Of a DNA stretch of 44,933 nt, positions 33,879 to 42,553 are shown piece after piece (within the stretch, counting starts at the first letter, position 1; each line of letters begins with the position of its first letter). Origin of the DNA: an uncultured Eubacteriales bacterium (lineage in GTDB: Bacteria > Bacillota > Clostridia > Lachnospirales > Lachnospiraceae). Below the pieces are notes generated by a model. That model saw nothing but the letters and a program-made list of their open reading frames with translations. It was not told where the DNA came from and did not search any database. The position numbers were made by a program, and so were the translations under genes. Location: assembly GCA_949292725.1 (NCBI GenBank), contig CASFAQ010000003.1:1-44933 (forward strand). The letters are read 5' to 3'.

Positions 33879-34496
33879 TCATTCCTGCTTATCCTCATGT
33901 CCGACAAAGACGTCATTTACGGGTTTTTCCAGAAGTTTCTGGATTCTGTCCTTCTCAGCCTTAATCCTTGCGGTCTCGGTATACATTTTTTCTGACATCT
34001 CATCCATCTCATCGAAACTGCTCATAATCTCGGCAACGGATTTGCCAAAATTTTCTCTTACTTTTTTTCTCATAAAAGTGTTCTTATCAAGCATGGCTTC
34101 CATCTGCTTATATGCGGTCTCCCAGTCATTCACAAAATCATCTATAACCTCAGTCATATGCTCTCTGACAGAGGTCTTTACCCTTATGACATCCCCGTAT
34201 GCCTCCTGATACATTGCGCCTATATCGTCTGCACTGTATTCACTCTCAGATATCTCCTTCTTTAACGCCTCAAGCTCTTTTCTCAGGTTAATGTTCTCGT
34301 TTTCCGCTTTTCTCAGTCTGCCCTCAAGCTCTTTTTGTTCTGCCTCCCATTGCTCATCAGACTTTTCATTCTGTGCATCATATAACCTGGCTCTAAGCTC
34401 CTCAACCTCTGACTGAAGTCTTGAATTCTTTTTTGTTATCGTATCAAGCTCCTCATTTGTTTCTTTTCTACTGTAACCAAATAACACTGTTTTCAT
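33879..34496 (-). CDS. Coiled-coil protein of the Pel-like operon
   Basis: 205 residues from the ATG at 34496, preceded by GTAGGAGG with 7-nt spacing. No signal peptide or membrane helix. A short N-terminal head (MKTVLFGYSRKETNEEL) precedes a heptad-rich coil at about 18-95, a gap, and a second helical region at about 100-200 rich in Glu/Lys. No family recognised; the GYSRKE head followed by a long coil recalls DivIVA-like scaffolds only superficially. Located between pelG and a GT4 gene with tight spacing, it may organise the synthase or exporter at a cell site. Confidence 0.6.
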   Translation of the reverse strand: MKTVLFGYSRKETNEELDTITKKNSRLQSEVEELRARLYDAQNEKSDEQWEAEQKELEGRLRKAENENINLRKELEALKKEISESEYSADDIGAMYQEAYGDVIRVKTSVREHMTEVIDDFVNDWETAYKQMEAMLDKNTFMRKKVRENFGKSVAEIMSSFDEMDEMSEKMYTETARIKAEKDRIQKLLEKPVNDVFVGHEDKQE

Positions 34497-34507
34497 AACC
34501 AATCCTC

Positions 34508-35953
34508 CTACGATTTCTGTTTCTTATATACCATATCCGATGGTCTTTTGCTTTTTCTTTTTGACAGGATGGAACCCTGACAGAATACATGTGCATCTAT
34601 ATTCTCTTCTATCCACTGAAGCCTCCTGTAGGCTATCGTAAATCCGGTAAATGAACCTGCCGTAACACCCAGACCATACCATATGTCAGGCAGATGCGTC
34701 GCAATAATACTTAGGATAAGCGTCACTGCGCAAAATGAAAGCGATGTAATGAGCGCTCCCTTCTTATCATTGTAATAGTACAGAAAGATTATTGCAGAAT
34801 ACATTAAGAATAATATAAAATATCCCGCGCATACACATGGATATATTCTCATGATTCTGCCTGCATACCCTATCTGCGGCAGAATGACAACACATATCAG
34901 AAATATTACAACCGATATGATAAACTGTATCCTGACAAGGTTCATAAGCTCATTGGAAAGCTGTCCAAACATACGCTTCTTTGCCGTTTCGATATCGGCG
35001 CCCTTCCCTCCGATAACAGCCTCCGAATAATCTTTGTATCTCTCATGAAAATGCATCTCAACCCTCGATATAAATATAACCGATGCCGATATATTCGTAA
35101 ACATTGCAATACAGGTCGCCATATCATATGACGGAGCGCATACGAAGCTGTTGGCAACAGTCATCTTAAGGTCGGTAGTCCAGAACACAAAATTATGTAT
35201 ATATAGACCAAGTATGTAAAAGAAGTTGGCAAACACAAGCTGCCAGAATTTTTTAAAATACCTGAGCACCGGTTTGTAACGGTTACTGTTTGCAATAAAA
35301 TACCGCTTGATAAGGGCCACCTCAAGGCATGCAATAATGAAAAATCCGGTTGCGAGGGCTATAAGCATACTTTCTGACGTAGGTACGCCACATATATAAT
35401 GCAAAATCAGCGATTCCACAAAAGCCCATAGCATACCAATGAAGAAAAACAGCGATATCCTCTGATAATCCTTACATATGGACAGATATATCATGGAATA
35501 GAACACCAGTATAAGCGAAACATATCCGCAGAAACCTATAAAAATATACATTATATCAATATGCCCCACAACATACTCCCATATGCAGAACGGAATACCT
35601 ATAAGGCAGCCTAAGGATATATTCATAATCAGCCCCACATAATAGCATGGGAGAATATCCTCATAACGCTCATCATATATGACATCCGATACATATTTTG
35701 ACAACACCGCATTAAACGGCGATGCACTTAAAAGCGCAAATATAAATATATATAAAACCGTGCAGGAAAATAACATCTTGGTCGAATATAAAACCTCCAA
35801 GAAACCAAGGAAATGTCTCATCAAAAGAATATTTATGATAACAACGAGCATGGGCGCTATGGTAACGACTGTACTGTAACCAAAGCCTATGATATCGGAC
35901 GTTATCGTATTCTTCTGGAATATCTTATTTAACTTTACTCCTATACCTGCCAT
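34508..35953 (-). CDS. pelG: PelG exopolysaccharide exporter
   Basis: 481 residues with about twelve transmembrane helices. The N-terminal MAGIGVKLNKIF, with TITSDIIGFGYSTVVTIAPM after it, is characteristic of PelG. PelG is a MOP-superfamily-like transporter that moves the Pel polymer across the cytoplasmic membrane with the PelF synthase. ATG preceded by AGGAGAAAAAC. It lies 17 nt after pelF, the conserved pelF-pelG order. Confidence 0.92.
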   Translation of the reverse strand: MAGIGVKLNKIFQKNTITSDIIGFGYSTVVTIAPMLVVIINILLMRHFLGFLEVLYSTKMLFSCTVLYIFIFALLSASPFNAVLSKYVSDVIYDERYEDILPCYYVGLIMNISLGCLIGIPFCIWEYVVGHIDIMYIFIGFCGYVSLILVFYSMIYLSICKDYQRISLFFFIGMLWAFVESLILHYICGVPTSESMLIALATGFFIIACLEVALIKRYFIANSNRYKPVLRYFKKFWQLVFANFFYILGLYIHNFVFWTTDLKMTVANSFVCAPSYDMATCIAMFTNISASVIFISRVEMHFHERYKDYSEAVIGGKGADIETAKKRMFGQLSNELMNLVRIQFIISVVIFLICVVILPQIGYAGRIMRIYPCVCAGYFILFLMYSAIIFLYYYNDKKGALITSLSFCAVTLILSIIATHLPDIWYGLGVTAGSFTGFTIAYRRLQWIEENIDAHVFCQGSILSKRKSKRPSDMVYKKQKS

Positions 35954-35970
35954 GTTTTTCTCCTTCTTTA

Positions 35971-37398
35971 CTATTCATCCCAGGACGCATTACAGCTCAT
36001 TGCAAAATCCCTGTATATATCCGCATAAGTCTTCTTCATATATTCAACCTTGTATTTTGCCATAAGTCTGTTATATCCGTTCTCACCCATCCTGCATCTC
36101 ATCTTCGGATCAGACGCAAGGTCCGTTATCGCCTTGGCAATCTCTTCGATATTCATTATATGAACCACTCTTCCGGCTATCCCAAAATCGTCATTTTCAC
36201 CATATATAAGCCCTCTGCAATTACCGACATCCGTAGCAATGACCGGAACCTTGGCCGCATAACTCTCAAGTATTGTAAGTGGCTGCCCCTCGCTGATACT
36301 TGTAAGGATGGATATATCCATTTTACCAAGATAATCTTTTATGTTAATCCTTCCCGTAAACTCAACATCCGGAATATTCATCGTCTCTACAAGCTCAAAG
36401 CATTCATTTGCATACTCCTCATCCTCGTCGCACGGACCCATAATCCAAAGCTTAAGTCTCTCATCCTGTTCTCTTGCAAAGCTAAACGCCTGAAGCATGG
36501 TCTTTACATCCTTAATCGGCGTGACACGTAAAACGGCACCGATATATATTCTTCCTTCCTCTTCCTCTGTTTTTTTCGGAAGATTCTTAAGATTCTCCGC
36601 ATTGATACCATTCGGCGTGACAAGGGTCTTGCTTATAGGACATCCAAGCTCCATCTGAAGCTCCCTTGCATGCTCATAAAGACTTGTAACAATATCCGCT
36701 TTTTCATATGCAAGTCTGGACATTTTCTTAAACTGGTCAATCCATATGGTCTTGTATATACCGCTTACCCATTTTGCCTTGATAAGCTCCTCTTCTCTCT
36801 CCCTTGTGTATATTCCGTGCTCCGATAAAAGCATTCTGCTCCTGTGAAAATATTTGGCCATGCTTCCGAGTATTCCCGCATAACCTGTTGCAACACAGTG
36901 ATACAGGTCTGCCTTCGGTACCTTCATGCTTAATGTGAAAAATAACGGCAGGTATATGGATCTCATGGTCCACAGAAAATCTGAAAATACTACCTGACTG
37001 TATTTGAGATAATAGCACTCTCTTACGGCCTGAAGAAAATCCTTGCCCATTACTATCTTATCGATAGATATATCTTCCTTTGCAAACAGCTCAAACAGGG
37101 TTTCCCAGTCTACATGCCTGTCAAGTATAAGACTTCTTAATGCCTGATATTCTGTATTATTAAGCCTGTAGTTACTTTTCTTTTTGGACCAGTCATAATC
37201 CTCAAGATATAATTCATGTATCTCGGTAACATTCTCAGGGATATCATATACGAATTTGCCCCTTATGCTCCTGTTTGCAACTATTGTAAGGACAATAAAT
37301 TCAGTATTGGGAAAAGAATTGATCATACTGTGTATCCAGCTTGATACTCCGCCTACAACATACGGATAACAGCCCTCTGCTACAATACATATCCTCAC
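35971..37398 (-). CDS. pelF: PelF glycosyltransferase (Pel polymerase)
   Basis: 475 residues, GT4 with the N-terminal DUF3492 region specific to PelF (MRICIVAEGCYPYVVGGVSS). GYAGILGSMAK, LLSEHGIYTREREEE and the donor-site EX7E, EGQPLTILE, are visible. In Pseudomonas, PelF is the soluble UDP-GalNAc/GlcNAc-using polymerase. GTG start at 37398, preceded by GCAGGAGG. It lies 15 nt after the DUF2194 gene and directly before pelG. No membrane segment. Confidence 0.93.
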   Translation of the reverse strand: MRICIVAEGCYPYVVGGVSSWIHSMINSFPNTEFIVLTIVANRSIRGKFVYDIPENVTEIHELYLEDYDWSKKKSNYRLNNTEYQALRSLILDRHVDWETLFELFAKEDISIDKIVMGKDFLQAVRECYYLKYSQVVFSDFLWTMRSIYLPLFFTLSMKVPKADLYHCVATGYAGILGSMAKYFHRSRMLLSEHGIYTREREEELIKAKWVSGIYKTIWIDQFKKMSRLAYEKADIVTSLYEHARELQMELGCPISKTLVTPNGINAENLKNLPKKTEEEEGRIYIGAVLRVTPIKDVKTMLQAFSFAREQDERLKLWIMGPCDEDEEYANECFELVETMNIPDVEFTGRINIKDYLGKMDISILTSISEGQPLTILESYAAKVPVIATDVGNCRGLIYGENDDFGIAGRVVHIMNIEEIAKAITDLASDPKMRCRMGENGYNRLMAKYKVEYMKKTYADIYRDFAMSCNASWDE

Positions 37399-37413
37399 GC
37401 CATGTACCTCCTG

Positions 37414-39240
37414 CTACTCATAATAATACCTTTCACTGTGTGGCTTCAGCTTTATAGTAACCTCTTTTTCATCCACCCTTATAAGGTATGCCTCATTTTC
37501 AATAAGTGCAAAACTACCGCCTTCTATCTCATCGATAACCCTGTTATTGGTCCTGAATATAAACCATACGGGCAAATTATCGGACTCAACTGATATATTT
37601 ACCATATCGTCCGTCTCCTCATAGCTATAGTTCATATTGAGGAAGTTACGGGTTCTTGCATCGCTTTCCGATACGGTTGCAGCGTCAAATACATTAAATG
37701 GTTTCCAATAGGTATACAAATTACCGGAATATACCTTAGATAGCTCTTCCCATGTTTCCTCTCCCTCTTTTGGATAGAGCACCCTGTCCATATCGGCACT
37801 GACACTGGAATATCCAAGTGCGGACTGAATACTTCTCATGCAAAGATTATCACTGTAGGTGTGCCTGTATGCATCCGTCATGATTGACTGCCATGTTATA
37901 TTCTCATCTATGTACCCCAGTATTCCTTCCTGTGGTTCATAATCCGTAAGCACACTCTGAACGTTCCCAAGCAGCTCTGTATCAAGAGCTTCTCTTATCT
38001 GTGCATCTGTCATTCTGCCTGCATAAAACGAAGAAAACGTATAACCTGAAACCGTTCTGTCAAACAGCTCATTGTCCTCATCAAGCTTTCCGGCAATATC
38101 CGTATCATCCGAATGCACATACGAAAGCCCTGCCTCTGCCTTAATCTCCTTAAACAACTTTAGATAATACTGTACATCATCCTCTGCCGGCTCTGCATCG
38201 TCATTATAATATCTCTGTGGAGAAAACATACATGTTACTCCGAGATTATTCTGTGCGTTTACCGCCGATATACTGGGCCAGATTACCTCTCTGCACACAG
38301 CCGGCATACTCTGGCTGAATAACTCATCCATCTTATCGCTATTTTCATCGGAAAGCGCCGGATAGTTATTAATGACAAGGATCTGGGCATTGATTACCGG
38401 GTACACCATATTGGTAACCGTCTCAGCGCGCATCCCCTGAAGTATGCCTATTGCCGTAATATCCTGCATAAAGCTTCCGTTTACCGCAAACACATATGCA
38501 TTATTTACACTATGCCTCCATATCACCGGAGGATATTCCTCGGTATCTATATTTTCATCTTCCATAATACCCTTCATATATATCTTGGTTCCGCCTCCAA
38601 GCATATACCACGGAAGCTCAAGATCCATATCCTGCCTTTTTTCGGCTTCCTCATCGAGCGCCATATACCGTATTTCCCCTCCAAGTATAAGCCCCTGAAA
38701 AAGATGATACCCGCATACCTCTATATTTCCTGCCATTAAATATTTTATTCCGAGCAGCTTTCTCAGCTTAGTGTTATTCATAATATGATAATATTCCGGC
38801 AGGCTGCTGAACACAACATTAATGCTAAGCATTGTATACTGTCTGATACGGCTTGCGTCAGCCTCGGAATATATATGCTTTCCATCTACGATAATCATTT
38901 CAGGAAGAGCCGCAGGATTCAGAACACTGTCATAATCTGCTATCGATTCATAACAAAACATGCTCATCTTGGCATACTTCGCCCACTCCTTCATAATATT
39001 CCACATTGCCCCCTCATCAGGGCCAATATATACCGCAAACGGTTCCCTGCCGTTTTCCACATCAAAATACGATGCCTGTGAAAAACTATCGCTTTCCTTC
39101 GGAAGCTCCTCGGCGTTGGCCGCATATTCATTTGTTTTGTAATCGTTCCATATATCCTTTGCAACTCCCGTAAACTGAAACAGGAACAATATAACAGCCA
39201 TAATTATAATAATCGAAAAAAAGTTCCTTTTAGTTATCAT
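37414..39240 (-). CDS. DUF2194 membrane-anchored protein, PelA deacetylase-like
   Basis: 608 residues. One N-terminal membrane helix at about 8-24, the rest extracytoplasmic. Regions GREPFAVYIGPDEG, LPEMIIVDGKHIY and MVYPVINAQILVINNYPAL fit DUF2194, which I associate with the glycoside hydrolase/deacetylase superfamily and with Gram-positive Pel loci. The strand that should carry the metal-binding Asp pair reads VINNYP, with Asn291-Asn292 in its place, so deacetylase activity may be lost. ATG preceded by AGGTGAG. Sits 20 nt after the large membrane protein and 15 nt before pelF. Family call moderate. Confidence 0.7.
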   Translation of the reverse strand: MITKRNFFSIIIIMAVILFLFQFTGVAKDIWNDYKTNEYAANAEELPKESDSFSQASYFDVENGREPFAVYIGPDEGAMWNIMKEWAKYAKMSMFCYESIADYDSVLNPAALPEMIIVDGKHIYSEADASRIRQYTMLSINVVFSSLPEYYHIMNNTKLRKLLGIKYLMAGNIEVCGYHLFQGLILGGEIRYMALDEEAEKRQDMDLELPWYMLGGGTKIYMKGIMEDENIDTEEYPPVIWRHSVNNAYVFAVNGSFMQDITAIGILQGMRAETVTNMVYPVINAQILVINNYPALSDENSDKMDELFSQSMPAVCREVIWPSISAVNAQNNLGVTCMFSPQRYYNDDAEPAEDDVQYYLKLFKEIKAEAGLSYVHSDDTDIAGKLDEDNELFDRTVSGYTFSSFYAGRMTDAQIREALDTELLGNVQSVLTDYEPQEGILGYIDENITWQSIMTDAYRHTYSDNLCMRSIQSALGYSSVSADMDRVLYPKEGEETWEELSKVYSGNLYTYWKPFNVFDAATVSESDARTRNFLNMNYSYEETDDMVNISVESDNLPVWFIFRTNNRVIDEIEGGSFALIENEAYLIRVDEKEVTIKLKPHSERYYYE

Positions 39241-39260
39241 CGCAATCTCACCTGCATTTC

Positions 39261-41597
39261 TTACTCCACAACAGAATTATATCCATAATCTATCGCCAAA
39301 TTGAACAGGGCATAGTCTTCCTGCTCAACCACGTAGCATACAAAATCATCATTTTCAAAATATATTTCCATTTCATCAGGAAACAGTTTCATAAATTCCT
39401 GCGCCCAATAGTACATACGGGACATCACTATCATACGGTTGGTCCTCATATACGGATCAAGCCCTCCGGTATTGGGCACCGCTTCCTTTGCCCATTCAGG
39501 CGACACCTTATGATCGACGCTGTTATAATTACCCATTACTCCCGCATAATTAATTACATTCTTTTCAATAAAGAAATATATCATATGCGTCGGAATAGTA
39601 ACCTGAGAATATTCTGATATGTATTCAATTTTTCTTAAAAACGAAATTATCTCTTCATGATATCCGTATTCCTCCGTCATACGGAGCTCGTCGTTAGCAG
39701 AGCATATAGTCCAGGTGCCATTTTCCCCTTCATTGTCCTTTAATATATTAGCTACGCACATAATAGCTTCATTAGATTCAAGGCTGCCTGAAAATCTGGG
39801 TTCACGTACCATGTCATAATCTACCGCAAGATATATTATACATATAATCATTGCAAATGAAGCAAAGTTCATAATCCACTTCAACCTAATCCATCCCATA
39901 AGAATGTATAAGACCGCGTCTATAATCAAGGTGATTCCAACCGGTATAAGATATGCAAAAAATATACTGCATCTCGCGCCATCCATAAGCTGCGGCAGTC
40001 CAAGGCCTGAGGCCGCCTGAAGGCACATTACAAGAAACATACATACAGATAGCGATAAAAGTGAAGCTGCGTAATCAGTTTTACGAAAGGCAAAGAATAT
40101 CAACGGCAATACTGCAAGCAAAGCAATAATACCAAACACAGCGTACGTATATATATTATCTTTTGGATTTACTACAAATTCATCTACAGTCGAAAATACT
40201 TTCCCAAATATCTCCACAAGCTTATCTTTAATACTGGCTTTTACTACAGGTTCAGTAGTAGCATTTGCATCCGGCGTTGTATTATCTGTCTCTGAATTAC
40301 CGCTGTTTTGTATATTATTCTGTACGTTATCCGCTGCAGGCGCTTGCTCCGTACTTTGAGTAACATCCTCGTTTACGTCCTCTTCATCTGAATCTCCGTT
40401 GCCGTTTATTACGGACATTCCCCAGCCAAGGGAGCCCTGAAGCGGAGTTCCGCAGACAAACGCTATAACCATCGGCGCCGCCGCTATGCATACGCTTATT
40501 ATGCCGGTAAGCATTATCCTCTTAAAATATTTCCATCTTAAGAATCTGAAGAAGAATCCCGCAGCGATTCCCACACAGAAGAATCCCGCAATCATTGTAT
40601 TATAAAAATGAACCGCAAGAGTCATGGAAAAGCTTATAGCAAAAAGCATAAGATAACGTCTGGATTCCTTCTTATCAGGCCTGTCTGTTTTATCTTTTCT
40701 ATTCTTTAACTCAACACTGTACTGTCTGAAAAATTCTATTGCAAATAATGCTGATGGAAGAATGAATATCATTCCGTATTCCTGCGGAAGCGATGAATAA
40801 AATCTTGAATATGTATGAACCGGAAACAGCCCCGTTCCCACATATATTGCCGGCCCTATATGTGCGATAAAACGCGTTCTGCATACAACCTTTAAAAACG
40901 CCGTTATCATAAAAACAATATAAATAACCTGCACAAGCCAAAACAGCCTCAAAAGCACATATGTATGCATGCCAAATACCGCATGGATATAATAGATAAC
41001 CGCATGAAATCCCATAGGATATACGCCCGCTACGAACAGCTTATTATCACTAAGAGCATTAATCCAGTAATTATGCACCGGTATATCCGACGCGCCGTAG
41101 CCGTAAGAATTAAGCGCATTCGAGCCAAATATCCACAATACAAGAACAAAAACTCCCAATGCAAGCACTGCATCGATTATATGATTCTTAAAGAACCCTT
41201 TAATATTACCCCAAATCCATTTTCTTAATTTTGCAGACCATCTGTATAAATAAGTCTTAACGCCTATACTTCCACTTACAAGCTTCTGTATAAAATCCAA
41301 AAAATTCTCCAGTATCTTTCTCGTTTTCCCTCTGCATTTCTTTACTAGCAGAATAATAAAAGGCACAAGTGTTCCGATAATCAGCGTGATTCTATACGAA
41401 ATATGCAGAAGCTCCAATACAAATACCATATTCATTATATAGAAATTACCGACCATGTAACATATCAGAAGCTTCATTGTAAGACTATACGATATAATCC
41501 TTTTTCTCAGGTACAGATACGGAATTACAATTGTAATACCCGAATACAATACAAACATTTTAATGAAATCCAATATTGTAAGCATTGTCATTGACAT
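39261..41597 (-). CDS. Large polytopic membrane protein of the Pel-like operon (GT-C-like)
   Basis: 778 residues from the ATG at 41597, preceded by AAGGTGAT; GTG at 41606 in a GTGA overlap with pelE is an alternative. About a dozen transmembrane helices, with an extracytoplasmic loop near residues 180-215 (SDIPVHNYWINALSD, GVYPMGFHAVIYYIH) resembling the first loop of GT-C enzymes, where acidic residues are catalytic. A second loop near 395-455 is Asp/Asn/Thr-rich and disordered. The C-terminal 180 residues are extracytoplasmic (EYGYHEEIISFLRKIEYISE). Not recognised as a standard Pel protein; a polyprenyl-phosphate-dependent sugar transferase is a reasonable guess. Confidence 0.6.
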   Translation of the reverse strand: MSMTMLTILDFIKMFVLYSGITIVIPYLYLRKRIISYSLTMKLLICYMVGNFYIMNMVFVLELLHISYRITLIIGTLVPFIILLVKKCRGKTRKILENFLDFIQKLVSGSIGVKTYLYRWSAKLRKWIWGNIKGFFKNHIIDAVLALGVFVLVLWIFGSNALNSYGYGASDIPVHNYWINALSDNKLFVAGVYPMGFHAVIYYIHAVFGMHTYVLLRLFWLVQVIYIVFMITAFLKVVCRTRFIAHIGPAIYVGTGLFPVHTYSRFYSSLPQEYGMIFILPSALFAIEFFRQYSVELKNRKDKTDRPDKKESRRYLMLFAISFSMTLAVHFYNTMIAGFFCVGIAAGFFFRFLRWKYFKRIMLTGIISVCIAAAPMVIAFVCGTPLQGSLGWGMSVINGNGDSDEEDVNEDVTQSTEQAPAADNVQNNIQNSGNSETDNTTPDANATTEPVVKASIKDKLVEIFGKVFSTVDEFVVNPKDNIYTYAVFGIIALLAVLPLIFFAFRKTDYAASLLSLSVCMFLVMCLQAASGLGLPQLMDGARCSIFFAYLIPVGITLIIDAVLYILMGWIRLKWIMNFASFAMIICIIYLAVDYDMVREPRFSGSLESNEAIMCVANILKDNEGENGTWTICSANDELRMTEEYGYHEEIISFLRKIEYISEYSQVTIPTHMIYFFIEKNVINYAGVMGNYNSVDHKVSPEWAKEAVPNTGGLDPYMRTNRMIVMSRMYYWAQEFMKLFPDEMEIYFENDDFVCYVVEQEDYALFNLAIDYGYNSVVE

Positions 41598-41602
41598 TAC
41601 AA

Positions 41603-42553
41603 TCACCTTCCTTGTTCGAATATTCTCATAAGCTGCAGGGTCTCATTGTCTATTACGACGTCAGAATCCCTAAGCTCCTGTAAAACCTTAAAAAAGTTAT
41701 TCCTGTCGCCCATTGTAAAATACATCTTCAGATAACAGGTGTATGCAGGAAGCTCCCAATAATACTGCTCCCTGAGCCTGTCGCACCATTTCTTCATATC
41801 ATCAAACATCTCACTGTGCAACAGTAGCAGGCATAATTTCTCATATCTGTCCAGAGTAATCTGTCCCTTATCCTTCGTAAAGAGTCCCTCCATTTTATCA
41901 GACAGTATCTGTACGAACCTCTTCTGCTCCATATCTGCAAATATCTTCTGTCCCAGAACGCTTTCCATATAATCTATGAGCATTACCTCATATTCTGTAT
42001 CATCTTCGTCCTCATTCTCTATTTCTTTATAATATTTCTGAACATTCATACGGAAATCATTAAGCTCATCTCGCAGAACGGAAGCTGCGTAGTGAGAAGT
42101 CTCTGAATCCTGACTGTTAAGAGCAAGCATAATCGTTGCCAGAGATTTGGTTATATCACCCTTTATAATATTCATCATAAGCGCCCGCAGATTCTTCTTG
42201 TCACTGACGGCAAGCGCCTCTTCCAACGGAACCATATTGCGTTCCGCCTCCTCATCCGCCTTAATATGCATCCTTACGCGGTCCTTGCTGAATATAACAT
42301 CCCCAAGGTCAACCTGCTGCCTGAATAATATTTTGTATACCAGAAAACTTACTCCAAAGAATGCGGGTCCCACCACAGGGCACAGAAACATAACAACTCC
42401 GCGGATTACATATACCGCTCTTCTGTCGCGATACGGATTCTTATCGTCAAGACCTGCTGCAGGAGCCGCTATAAGCAGACCCCACAACAGATATGCCAGA
42501 GTTATAAGCGAACTAAGTATTACTATAATCAAGAATACCGCCAATCTACTCAT
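41603..42553 (-). CDS. pelE: PelE-like membrane protein
   Basis: 316 residues from the ATG at 42553, preceded by GGGAGGG, overlapping the pelD stop by 8 nt. Two N-terminal transmembrane helices (LAVFLIIVILSSLITLAYLL; AVYVIRGVVMFLCPVVGPAF) precede a cytoplasmic, wholly helical region with TPR-like repeats. This matches PelE, a scaffold that binds PelG and assembles PelD-PelE-PelF-PelG. The position directly after pelD is conserved. Confidence 0.8.
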   Translation of the reverse strand: MSRLAVFLIIVILSSLITLAYLLWGLLIAAPAAGLDDKNPYRDRRAVYVIRGVVMFLCPVVGPAFFGVSFLVYKILFRQQVDLGDVIFSKDRVRMHIKADEEAERNMVPLEEALAVSDKKNLRALMMNIIKGDITKSLATIMLALNSQDSETSHYAASVLRDELNDFRMNVQKYYKEIENEDEDDTEYEVMLIDYMESVLGQKIFADMEQKRFVQILSDKMEGLFTKDKGQITLDRYEKLCLLLLHSEMFDDMKKWCDRLREQYYWELPAYTCYLKMYFTMGDRNNFFKVLQELRDSDVVIDNETLQLMRIFEQGR

